This document shows, in pieces, positions 1-8,903 of a DNA stretch of 64,000 bases. The notes under the pieces were generated by a model. That model did no database searches and was not told where the DNA came from. It saw nothing but the letters and a program-made list of their open reading frames with translations. The position numbers and the translations under genes were made by a program. The stretch comes from Actinomyces haliotis (GTDB taxonomy: Bacteria > Actinomycetota > Actinomycetes > Actinomycetales > Actinomycetaceae). The stretch is from positions 62,001 through 126,000 of the forward strand of contig NZ_JACWNA010000005.1 in NCBI RefSeq assembly GCF_015355765.1, read 5' to 3'. The first letter of the stretch is position 1; every line of letters begins with the position of its first letter.

Positions 1-1374
<1,374 letters not shown>

Positions 1375-1381
1375 GGCTGCC

Positions 1382-2275
1382 GTGAGCCCCACCGACCTTG
1401 ACGCCCTCCGGCTGGCCGCCGGTGCGGACCGCAGCGCCGTTAGCCTGGACGCCGACGGCGTCGCCGTTACGCCCGGCACGCTCGAGGCCGCCATGGCCGA
1501 CGACGGTGCCGCCCTGGAACCGCTCCCTCTGGCACGGTTGCTCGGTGCGCCGCACGCCTGCGCGGACGGCCGCCACCGCGACGAGCCCTCGCCCTTCCAC
1601 GACGGCGACCTCGTCGGCACCGTGAGCGCCGTGTGCGCCGTCGCCGTGACGCGTCCCGACGCCGGGGCCGCGGGGGAGTCCTCGATCAGCAAGGCGTCGC
1701 TCGACGGCGAGGTCGAGGTCCACCGGCTCGGCGTCGTCGGCGACCACCAGTCCGACGCCGCCCACCACGGCGGCCCCGACAAGGCCCTCTACGTCATGGA
1801 CGCCGTCGAGCAGCAGCACTGGGCGGGCCTCCTGCCCGGACTGACCCCGGGGCGTCTGGGGGAGAACCTGCTCATCGCACCCGGTGAGTCCGGTGGCATC
1901 GACGACGTCGAGATTGGTGCGATCCTCACCATCGGGGCCCCGGGCACCGGGATCCGCGCCCGGGTGACCGGCGTGCGCAACCCCTGCCCGACCTTCGCCC
2001 GCGGGGTCGGCCGCTCCGACTGGGTGGAGACCTTCTCCGAGCGCGCCCGCGTCGGCGTCTACCTCTCCGTGCTCCGCAACGGCACCGTCCAGGCGGGCGA
2101 CGAGGTCCGCCTCATGGTCTCGCCCGGTCACCGCGTCACCTGCACCCGGTGGTTCGCGCACCACGACCCGCGCGACGCCCAGGCGATGCTCAACTCCGAG
2201 ATCTTCGGCAACTGCGTCCTGGCGGGCTTCACCCGGAAGTACGTCCTGGCCGCGAGCCACGAGCAGGTCGGCTGA
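1382..2275 (+). CDS. MOSC domain-containing protein (YiiM-like)
   Basis: A 297-residue protein whose C-terminal two thirds resemble the MOSC (molybdenum cofactor sulfurase C-terminal) family, as in YiiM: HRLGVVGDHQSDAAHHGG, then GRLGENLL, then the conserved cysteine in RNPCPTF. YiiM-type proteins reduce N-hydroxylated substrates using Mo cofactor; the substrate here is unknown. The first 80 or so residues match nothing I recognise. I chose GTG 1382 because GAGG lies just upstream, right after the lepA stop; GTG 1343 would overlap lepA, and a shorter start near 1622 at the MOSC boundary cannot be excluded. It probably belongs to the lepA-trmB-hemW run. Confidence 0.82.
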   Translation: MSPTDLDALRLAAGADRSAVSLDADGVAVTPGTLEAAMADDGAALEPLPLARLLGAPHACADGRHRDEPSPFHDGDLVGTVSAVCAVAVTRPDAGAAGESSISKASLDGEVEVHRLGVVGDHQSDAAHHGGPDKALYVMDAVEQQHWAGLLPGLTPGRLGENLLIAPGESGGIDDVEIGAILTIGAPGTGIRARVTGVRNPCPTFARGVGRSDWVETFSERARVGVYLSVLRNGTVQAGDEVRLMVSPGHRVTCTRWFAHHDPRDAQAMLNSEIFGNCVLAGFTRKYVLAASHEQVG

Positions 2276-2287
2276 GGAGGCCGCGTC

Positions 2288-3268
2288 ATGGCCCAGCAGC
2301 ACCCACCGCGCTCCCACGCGATCCGCGCGCGCGTCCGCTCCTTCTCCCGGGCGGGCGGTCGGCTCACCGAGGCGCAGGCCGCCGCGCTGGCCGAGCTCGG
2401 CCCGCGCTACGTCGTCGATGTCCCGCGTGACGACGCCGTGCGAACCGTCGACCCGGCCTGGCGGCTCGACCCGACGGCGGCCTTCGGGCACGTCGGGCAG
2501 CTCCGCCCACTGGTCATCGAGGTCGGCTCCGGCAGCGGCGAGGCGCTCCTCGCCCAGGCCGCCGCGAACCCCGGGGTCGACTACGCGGCCGTCGAGGTCT
2601 GGGAGACGGCCATCGCGAAGATCGTCCGCGACGCCGGCCGGGCCGGGCTCGCGAACGTCCGTGTCATCCCGGCTGACGCCTCCCAGCTGCTCGCGACCGC
2701 GCTCCCGGTGGGCTGCGCGAGCGAGGTGTGGACCTTCTTCCCGGACCCGTGGCGCAAGCCCCGCCACCGCAAGCGCCGCCTCGTGGCCTCGCCCTTCGCC
2801 GACGCCGTCGCCCGCGTCCTGCGGCCGGGCGGCGTGTGGCGGCTCGCCACCGACTGGGCGGACTACGCCTGGCAGATGCGCGACGTCCTGGAGGCTGCGA
2901 GCGCCCTGCCCGTGGGGCTCGAGGCTGACATGACCCAGCCCTACTTCCGGATGCCCGACGCCGGGCGTGCGCCTGAGCTGGGTGCGCAGACCTGGGAGGC
3001 GGACTCTCTCGGTAACGGCATCGACCCTGGCTCGCCGTCGGGAGCGCGCGGCGGCTGGTCGCCGCGCTGGGAGGGGCGTGTCCTCACCCGCTTCGAGCAG
3101 CGCGGCATCGACGAGGGCCGCACCATCCGTGACCTCACGGCTGTGCGCACGGAGGAGACGTGGGCGCCGGAGCGTCGAGAGACGGTGCTGGCCGCGCTGG
3201 AGCGCGCGGGAGCCGCGCAGGGCACGGGCACACATCAGGACGACGTTGATGCGGAGGGCACCGCGTGA
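2288..3268 (+). CDS. trmB: tRNA (guanine-N7)-methyltransferase
   Basis: TrmB uses SAM to methylate N7 of G46 in tRNA. The 326-residue product has the SAM-binding glycine motif VIEVGSGSGEALL, the acidic VEVWETAI element and the TrmB hallmark FFPDPWRKPRHRKRR, followed by VLRPGGVWRLATDW. It is longer than the usual 210-240 residues, with extra sequence at both ends, as is common in actinobacteria. ATG 2288 is supported by a GGAGG box directly upstream. The stop overlaps the hemW start by four bases, so the two are probably translationally coupled. Confidence 0.93.
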   Translation: MAQQHPPRSHAIRARVRSFSRAGGRLTEAQAAALAELGPRYVVDVPRDDAVRTVDPAWRLDPTAAFGHVGQLRPLVIEVGSGSGEALLAQAAANPGVDYAAVEVWETAIAKIVRDAGRAGLANVRVIPADASQLLATALPVGCASEVWTFFPDPWRKPRHRKRRLVASPFADAVARVLRPGGVWRLATDWADYAWQMRDVLEAASALPVGLEADMTQPYFRMPDAGRAPELGAQTWEADSLGNGIDPGSPSGARGGWSPRWEGRVLTRFEQRGIDEGRTIRDLTAVRTEETWAPERRETVLAALERAGAAQGTGTHQDDVDAEGTA

Positions 3269-4548
3269 GCCCCAAGCAGCCCGACGGTGACCCGCTGCCG
3301 GGGACGGGGGAGCTGCCCGCGCAGGTGGGCGCGCCGGCGCCGGACGGCCGGGTGCGACCCTTCTCGGTGTACCTGCACGTGCCGTACTGCCGGGTGCGGT
3401 GCGGCTACTGCGACTTCAACACGTACACCAACCTCACGATGGGAGACGGCGCCTCGGCGTCGGACTACGTGAGCACGCTTGCGGGCGAGCTGCGCCTGGC
3501 GCGGGCGCGCATGGAGGAGGCAGGGCTGCCGATCCGGCCCGCGGAGACGATCTTCGTGGGCGGCGGGACCCCGACGATGCTGCCGCCGGAGGACCTCAGC
3601 CGGATGATCGGGCTCGTGCGGGAGACCTTCGGGCTGGTGGACGGCGCGGAGGTGACGACGGAGGCGAACCCGGAGACGGTCGATGAGCGCGGCCTGTCGG
3701 CGCTCGCGGAGGGCGGCTTCACGCGCGTGTCCTTCGGCATGCAGTCGGCGGTGCCGCACGTGCTGGCGACGCTGGACCGGACGCACCGGCCGGAGCGCGT
3801 GCCTCAGGTGGTTCAGTGGGCGAAGCGCGCTGGGCTGAGCCAGTCCGTGGACCTCATCTACGGCACGCCCGGGGAGTCGATGGAGGACTGGGCGCGGAGC
3901 CTGGACGCGGCCGTGGCCATGGAGCCGGACCACGTGAGCGCGTACGCCCTCGTCATCGAGGAGGGCACGAAGATGTGGTCCCAGATGCGCCGCGGCGACC
4001 TGCCGATGCCGGAGGACGACGACGAGGCGACGAAGTACGAGATGGCGGACGCGGCGCTCGCTGCGGCCGGATACGAGTGGTACGAGATCTCGAACTGGGC
4101 GCGGCCCGGCATGGAGTGCCGGCACAACGAGGCGTACTGGCGGGACTGGGACTGGTGGGGCGTCGGCCCGGGTGCGCACTCGCACCTGGGCGACGTGCGG
4201 ATGTGGAACACGAAGCACCCGGTGGCCTGGGCGGCGCAGATCCAGGGCGGGCGTCTGCCCGTGGCGGGGCACGAGGTGATCGACGCGGAGAGCCGCGAGC
4301 TCGAGCGGGTCATGCTCGGGATCCGGCTGCGCGAGGGCATGGAACTCTCGTCCTTCCCCCGGGTGGGGGAGGATGACGGCGAGCCCGGCCGCACGCCGCG
4401 GCACCTCGTGCCCGTCGTCGCTCAGCTGGTGGGCGACGGACTGCTCGACGGTGCCGCGGCGGCGAAGGGGAGGGCGTCGCTTACGCTCCGCGGCCGGCTG
4501 ATGGCAGATGCTGTGGTGCCAGTGCTCACGGATGCACCCACCCCGTGA
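3265..4548 (+). CDS. hemW: Radical SAM heme chaperone HemW
   Basis: HemW is a radical-SAM-fold protein that binds and delivers heme; it was long annotated as oxygen-independent coproporphyrinogen oxidase. The iron-sulfur cysteines are C42, C46 and C49 in PYCRVRCGYCDFN, followed by the glycine-rich FVGGGTPTML and the EANPET element. The pattern is of the CxxxCxxC HemW type. The 427-residue length exceeds the usual 380 because of a 30-residue proline-rich N-terminus. GTG 3265 overlaps the trmB stop. In related genomes hemW leads into DUF3097 and hrcA-dnaJ; here the AAA ATPase islet and about 8 kb of other genes intervene. Confidence 0.93.
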   Translation: MSPKQPDGDPLPGTGELPAQVGAPAPDGRVRPFSVYLHVPYCRVRCGYCDFNTYTNLTMGDGASASDYVSTLAGELRLARARMEEAGLPIRPAETIFVGGGTPTMLPPEDLSRMIGLVRETFGLVDGAEVTTEANPETVDERGLSALAEGGFTRVSFGMQSAVPHVLATLDRTHRPERVPQVVQWAKRAGLSQSVDLIYGTPGESMEDWARSLDAAVAMEPDHVSAYALVIEEGTKMWSQMRRGDLPMPEDDDEATKYEMADAALAAAGYEWYEISNWARPGMECRHNEAYWRDWDWWGVGPGAHSHLGDVRMWNTKHPVAWAAQIQGGRLPVAGHEVIDAESRELERVMLGIRLREGMELSSFPRVGEDDGEPGRTPRHLVPVVAQLVGDGLLDGAAAAKGRASLTLRGRLMADAVVPVLTDAPTP

Positions 4549-4581
4549 AAGAATCTTGATGTTTGACCAAAGTGGTAGACC

Positions 4582-6876
4582 TTAGAACTCCTTGGGTACC
4601 GCTCTCATGAATTTTAGGAGGACTCCCAGCTGAGCGGCCAATTCATCCACTTGAACGTTAGTTCTCGCTGCGTGTGAACCGTCATGATGAAAACTATTCG
4701 AATAGTCTTTCAGGTGTCGCAGTTCGGACGTAAAAGGCTTGAGCGATGATATTGCTTCGTCGGCGCCTGATCCCTCAATTGTTTGTATGCACTGTTCAAG
4801 CATCTTTCCTTCCGGCAACTCTGCCGGAAACATTCGGTGGAGATATCCTTCAAAGACTGGACGAAGAGCTTTGGCTGCGTCGATGGGGTTCACCCCTCTG
4901 TCGGCCCCATGAAATCGCATTAGGAGTCGATAATTCCGCTGATACTCAGTCTCCAGGATATCCGATAGGTCTACCTTAACTATCTCGGCCTCCATATTCT
5001 GATACTTATTGATAGCGTAAGCGACAGGAGTGCAGCCCTCAGTATTTCGCCGAACAGAACTTTCGTAAAATTCTCGCAAGAAAGTATCGTCGTGTGCCAG
5101 CACAACAATTTGCGTCCTTTCGGCCACTTCCAATATTGCGTTGATAGTTTCGAATCGTCTGGGCCGGTCTAGGCTCGTCATTGGGTCGTCGAAGATGATT
5201 GTGTGCTCTTGAATATCGGGTAGCGCGAGTACTGACTCAATGAAGAACGCAAACCCGAGGGTCCGCTTGTCGCCCTCGCTTAACGCGGTCCTGAATGTTG
5301 ACGACCTTTCGGTGGTCTTGAGGTTTGTGTTTCCCACGCGAATCATGTAGTCGCCGCGGAAGGACCCGCCTGTAAAGTTGTTCTTCGCGTCCTCGAGCGT
5401 AAATCGCGCACCGAGATGTGCTAGCCTGAGGTTGGTTCGATCAACATACTTCGTAAAAGTAGTTTCGGCGGCCGATTTGTATGCGACCATCGCCGCCTTG
5501 CGTTGTTCAGTCAGGTTTGAGAGGGTTCTCTGGTTGGCTTCATATGCAGTCATGGCGTGAACCCCTTCGTCCGAATGCCGGATTCTTGAGGCTTGAAGCT
5601 CGGCTAGCAGCGCTTCGTTGCGATCGGTGTCTGCATCCGTTAGTCGACCCGTGAACTCGTGAATGGCCGCTCGCATGCTTGAAACTTCCGTGTTAAGTTT
5701 CGATATGATGAAGTTGAATTCTGATTGAATGTCACAATAGGTGGACTTGATGTCGGCGTAATTGGGGGTGCGGTGAGGGTTGTCCAGGAGTTCATCGCAC
5801 AGCTCGACGAGAAGGTTCAATGCGTCATTGAGTTTTCCGGCAATCTCGTCCGCGTGTGGGATCGGTGCAACTGACGTGGGGACATCTTCTTTCCATTGGA
5901 GTGTGCTGCGATCAACCAAGTTGAAACAGTCAGCGACTCTTGATTGTAGTCCGTCAAATTGACTGACGATCTCGGTCTTGATGTCACGAATTTGACTCGT
6001 CGTCTGTTCGAATTCATCATTAAAGATTGCCCTGTATCCCGGGATTGTCGGTGAGGTGGCTGCTGGTTGTGCACAGAAAGGGCAGAGGTCTCCGCTGAGG
6101 TACTTGATTCCTTCGTGAATCCACGCCCTGCGAGCAGGGTCGTCCAATGATGCCATCTTGGCCACGACTCGCGCAGCGACGGCTAATTGGTGCATTTCGG
6201 TCGCTGATTGGAGCGCTTCAATGGTTTCGTCTGGGTCGGGCATCGTGAGATCGAATAGCGGGGGCATTGGTCGACTTAGGATGGCGTCTCTGCGACGGCA
6301 GGCGGAAAGTCGGGTTTGGCACTCCGTGATCGAAGCCTCGACATCGGTTATCTTCGGAAGCCCCTGGAATCTTGCGATATCAAATCCTGGGGGCATGACT
6401 TTATTTATTTCTGACTCTGCATTTCGTAGTTCGTTCTTGATTTCTGAGAGTTTCGTCTCGATTCTCGCCAAGTCGTCACGCTTGTCGATCGCAGTCTCTC
6501 CGAGGGCTATTCGAGCCAAACTACTTTTCTGTGCAGTTCTTGCTACGTTGGCGGAGTGGACGTTGGCCTCAATAAACTCGGAGTCAAAGACTTTGATTTT
6601 TGGGGATGTTCCTACCCAATGTCCTTCGACGTAGCGGGCGGCACCAGCGGAATGTGTTATACAAATCTTGGGATTTTCGCTCGCTTCTTTCCGCTTGCGC
6701 TCTGCTATGGCGTCGTCATCATTTTCCGAAGCAGCTCGAAGTACAGCGGTGAGTGTCGACTTACCGCATCCGTTGTTTGCAAATATGACAGTTCTGCTCT
6801 TGAATGGTATCGGGTCAGGGGTGATGCCTGTCTTGTAGAGTCCAACATTGTTTAGGGTAACGAGGTTTTTCAGCAT
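4582..6876 (-). CDS. RloC/PrrC-like AAA_13 ATPase with CPFC hook
   Basis: A 764-residue SMC/Rad50-like ATPase of the AAA_13 group, which contains PrrC, RloC and many orphan defence ATPases. Visible in order: Walker A ANNGCGKST (33-41), helical coiled-coil-like stretches (about 130-160, 290-315, 390-470), a CPFC pair (265-268) placed like the zinc hook of RloC/Rad50, ABC-like signature LSEGDK (532-537), Walker B TIIFDDP (559-565), D-loop SLD (568-570) and a switch histidine in LAHDD (H595). The last 180 residues end with SNSFHHDGSHA and could be the effector; I cannot assign an anticodon-nuclease triad with certainty. ATG 6876 has an AAGGG box; the upstream in-frame start at 6963 is rejected. 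Base composition is much lower in GC than its neighbours and codon use is untypical, indicating transfer. It has no partner gene on its strand. Confidence 0.85.
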   Translation of the reverse strand: MLKNLVTLNNVGLYKTGITPDPIPFKSRTVIFANNGCGKSTLTAVLRAASENDDDAIAERKRKEASENPKICITHSAGAARYVEGHWVGTSPKIKVFDSEFIEANVHSANVARTAQKSSLARIALGETAIDKRDDLARIETKLSEIKNELRNAESEINKVMPPGFDIARFQGLPKITDVEASITECQTRLSACRRRDAILSRPMPPLFDLTMPDPDETIEALQSATEMHQLAVAARVVAKMASLDDPARRAWIHEGIKYLSGDLCPFCAQPAATSPTIPGYRAIFNDEFEQTTSQIRDIKTEIVSQFDGLQSRVADCFNLVDRSTLQWKEDVPTSVAPIPHADEIAGKLNDALNLLVELCDELLDNPHRTPNYADIKSTYCDIQSEFNFIISKLNTEVSSMRAAIHEFTGRLTDADTDRNEALLAELQASRIRHSDEGVHAMTAYEANQRTLSNLTEQRKAAMVAYKSAAETTFTKYVDRTNLRLAHLGARFTLEDAKNNFTGGSFRGDYMIRVGNTNLKTTERSSTFRTALSEGDKRTLGFAFFIESVLALPDIQEHTIIFDDPMTSLDRPRRFETINAILEVAERTQIVVLAHDDTFLREFYESSVRRNTEGCTPVAYAINKYQNMEAEIVKVDLSDILETEYQRNYRLLMRFHGADRGVNPIDAAKALRPVFEGYLHRMFPAELPEGKMLEQCIQTIEGSGADEAISSLKPFTSELRHLKDYSNSFHHDGSHAARTNVQVDELAAQLGVLLKFMRAVPKEF

Positions 6877-6908
6877 CGAGATGCCCTTCTGTGTGGGTGG
6901 GTGCTGAC

Positions 6909-6932
6909 AGTGTAGCCTTGAAGATGATCTTC
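6909..6932 (-). promoter_or_regulatory. Candidate promoter and operator of the AAA_13 ATPase
   Basis: On the minus strand a TACACT hexamer (6909-6914) lies about 33 bases before the ATPase start. Directly upstream, where the spacer to a -35 would be, is a perfect 13-base palindrome, GAAGATGATCTTC (6920-6932). No convincing -35 hexamer is visible. The placement suggests repression by a dimeric protein, possibly the ATPase itself or a host factor; this is inference. Confidence 0.35.
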
Positions 6933-7072
6933 TGGTTGGCGATGCCAGGTCTATTATCGCCATGTGGGATGACGGTTTCTCGGTGGGCCATTACGCGCCA
7001 GTGATCTCTTGATCTCTGCGTGGGGAGGTTTGAGCAGGTCCCGCAGGTGGAAAGGCTGGCAGACTCCAGCCC

Positions 7073-7378
7073 GTGTCGATCAACGCGGCGCAGCGGTGCC
7101 GGACCTCCGCGGAGCTCCTTGCCCTACGAGACTCACTGCCCGTCACGGACGAGGCGCTCGCCGCGCGCCTTGGTGTGAGCGTGGCCGATCTCCAGGAGCT
7201 CCTGCGCGTGGATACCTTCGACCCGGCCGGAGTATGGCGCGTGCGTGACTTCCTCGTCGCCGTCGCCGCGTCCAAGGGCATCGACGTGCCCGAGTTCTCC
7301 GTCATCAAGGACTCCCGGTGCACCGACGCAGTCGGATGGTTCGGCACCTGGGACGTCCCCGACGTCGCCAGTCTCTGA
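7073..7378 (+). CDS. DUF2316 family protein
   Basis: A 101-residue protein resembling DUF2316: an N-terminal helix, a helix-turn-helix-like segment (ALAARLGVSVADLQELL), the WRVRDFL motif and a short C-terminal tail. No enzymatic residues are apparent and the function of the family is unknown; the HTH-like look hints at nucleic-acid binding but is weak evidence. The start is GTG 7073, without a strong ribosome-binding site. It lies just beyond the low-GC ATPase islet and has normal high GC, so it belongs to the resident chromosome. A small membrane protein follows 31 bases later. Confidence 0.7.
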   Translation: MSINAAQRCRTSAELLALRDSLPVTDEALAARLGVSVADLQELLRVDTFDPAGVWRVRDFLVAVAASKGIDVPEFSVIKDSRCTDAVGWFGTWDVPDVASL

Positions 7379-7409
7379 CCCAGTGCCCAACTCTGCAAGG
7401 ATCGGGCCC

Positions 7410-7850
7410 ATGTCGAAGCAGTCCCGTCCCTCAGACGACGAAGCCCGCCGCCGCGCCGCCAACCGGGCGAACCGCGCCCGCCAGGCCAACAGCCGCCCCG
7501 GAGGCACGCGTTCAGGCAGCGGTCCCGCGGCTCGTCCCGAGCGCCCGGGCCGCACCGAGAGCTCTCTCCTCGGCCGTCTCACCTCCGGCGAGCACGCCTA
7601 CGCCCTCATCCTCGCCCTCATCGTCGGATCACCGGCCTGGCCTCACCAGCGCTGGTGGCTCTCCGTCGCCGAGCTCGTCGTCCTCGCCGCCGTCACCGAG
7701 GGCGTCCTCATCGCCAGCGGGGGACTCGCCCACAACACCAACGATGACCCGCACTACCCGATCACGCCCCGCCAGGTGGTCGTCTTCCTCGCCACCCTCG
7801 CCGTCGCGATCCTGCTCGGCGGACTCTTCTTCAACATGGCCAGCCGCTGA
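7410..7850 (+). CDS. Small membrane protein, unknown function
   Basis: A 146-residue protein I do not recognise as a named family. The first 55 residues are hydrophilic and arginine-rich (AANRANRARQA), typical of a cytoplasmic tail. Three hydrophobic stretches follow: around ALILALIVGSPAW, VAELVVLAAVTEGVLIASG and VVVFLATLAVAILLGGLFF. ATG 7410 has AAGGA eight bases upstream; an in-frame upstream GTG would overlap the DUF2316 gene in another frame and is less likely. It converges with the DUF1295 gene, whose stop is 13 bases past this stop. Confidence 0.72.
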   Translation: MSKQSRPSDDEARRRAANRANRARQANSRPGGTRSGSGPAARPERPGRTESSLLGRLTSGEHAYALILALIVGSPAWPHQRWWLSVAELVVLAAVTEGVLIASGGLAHNTNDDPHYPITPRQVVVFLATLAVAILLGGLFFNMASR

Positions 7851-7862
7851 GACGAGCCTGCC

Positions 7863-8768
7863 TCAGCCTCGCCGCCCCACCACGGGCACCAGAACCGGCG
7901 TGCTCCGCTTGTACTCCTCGTAGTCAGCGTCATCACCCCAGCGCTTCTCCGCCTTGCGCTCCAGCATCGGGATACCTGACACGCGCGTCAGCAGGAACGT
8001 GACGAAGACGGGGGAGAGGACCGCCACCCACTGCCATCCGCGCAGCACCGGCGCCGCCACGAGGAACACCCCGACCCACAGGGTGATCTCGCCCAGGTAG
8101 TTCGGGTGCCTTGACCACGCCCACACCCCGTCCCGGATGAACCGCCCCTGGTTGGACCGGTCCTCCTTGAAGCGCCACTTCTGCAGGTCCGCGGTCGTCT
8201 CCAGCGCGAACCCGGCCACCCACAGCACGAGCCCCACCCACAGGCACGCTGCTGCCAGAGCCCCGCCGGGGCGCACCGGAGAGCTGATCGCCACCCACGC
8301 CGCCATCGCCGTGAGGCTCACCCACAGGGCCTGGATCGTCCACGTGGCGCAGAAACGCCAGAAGTTCGGCTTGATCTCGTCGAAGCGGTCGTCCCCGCCG
8401 AAGCGACGCACCCTCGCGAACAGGAACCCGCCCAGCCGCACGGCCCACAGCAGGACGCAGCCCGCCAGCACCCACGTGCGCGCGTCCGGCGAGGGCGCCG
8501 CCACCAGCAGCCCCACCGTCACTGTGACGTAGGTGAGCGCCCCCGTGAGGTCGTAGAAGGTCTCCGTCTGCCTCGCGTAGGCGAACGCGAACGCCACCCA
8601 CTGGACGAGGAAGCACGCTGCCACGGCCACCGCGAGCGCCGGCGGCCCCGCGACGGTAACCGCCCCCGAGCTCCCCGCCCAGGCGATGAGCGTCCCGATG
8701 ATGACGACGACGCCGATGACGCCGACCCACTTCCCGCTGCTCTGCTGCTCCTGCTGATCCTCGGCCAC
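7863..8768 (-). CDS. DUF1295 membrane protein (steroid 5-alpha-reductase-like)
   Basis: A 301-residue multi-pass membrane protein of the DUF1295 family, related in fold to isoprenylcysteine methyltransferases and steroid 5-alpha-reductases. Diagnostic features are GRFIRDGVWAWSRHPNYLGE (the RHPNYxGE motif) and the C-terminal RWGDDADYEEYKRSTP. About seven hydrophobic segments are visible, the first starting near residue 15. The start is GTG 8768 with GGAGAGG upstream on the minus strand. It is divergent from the acyl-CoA ligase gene, with a tandem repeat between them. Substrate unknown; a lipid or isoprenoid modification is plausible. Confidence 0.85.
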   Translation of the reverse strand: MAEDQQEQQSSGKWVGVIGVVVIIGTLIAWAGSSGAVTVAGPPALAVAVAACFLVQWVAFAFAYARQTETFYDLTGALTYVTVTVGLLVAAPSPDARTWVLAGCVLLWAVRLGGFLFARVRRFGGDDRFDEIKPNFWRFCATWTIQALWVSLTAMAAWVAISSPVRPGGALAAACLWVGLVLWVAGFALETTADLQKWRFKEDRSNQGRFIRDGVWAWSRHPNYLGEITLWVGVFLVAAPVLRGWQWVAVLSPVFVTFLLTRVSGIPMLERKAEKRWGDDADYEEYKRSTPVLVPVVGRRG

Positions 8769-8818
8769 GGCCGCGCCTCTCCGCCGGCACTCACGCGGTG
8801 ACCGGCAGCCTTAGGCTA

Positions 8819-8842
8819 GGCGCCCTGGCGCCCTGGCGCCCC
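8819..8842. repeat. Three tandem GGCGCCCT units
   Basis: Two exact copies of an 8-base unit (GGCGCCCT) and a third with a final C lie head to tail between the divergent DUF1295 and acyl-CoA ligase genes. Just before them is a TTAGGCTAGG stretch that could hold a -10. Each unit contains the palindrome GGCGCC. It could be polymerase-slippage sequence or a multimeric regulator site. Confidence 0.5.
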
Positions 8843-8903
8843 GGGGCCACGCAGGCCCCTGCCGGGACGCTCTCCCTCCAGGGCAGACGCATGAGGAGGT
8901 CAC

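Noticed and set aside
4576-6953. Seven-base inverted repeat (TAGACCT / AGGTCTA) near both ends of the low-GC islet as possible terminal repeats
   Set aside because: Too short to exceed chance, not flanked by a target-site duplication, and no transposase or integrase is present.
7001-7020. Direct repeat TGATCTCT beside the islet as an attachment site
   Set aside because: The two copies are adjacent to each other rather than flanking the islet.
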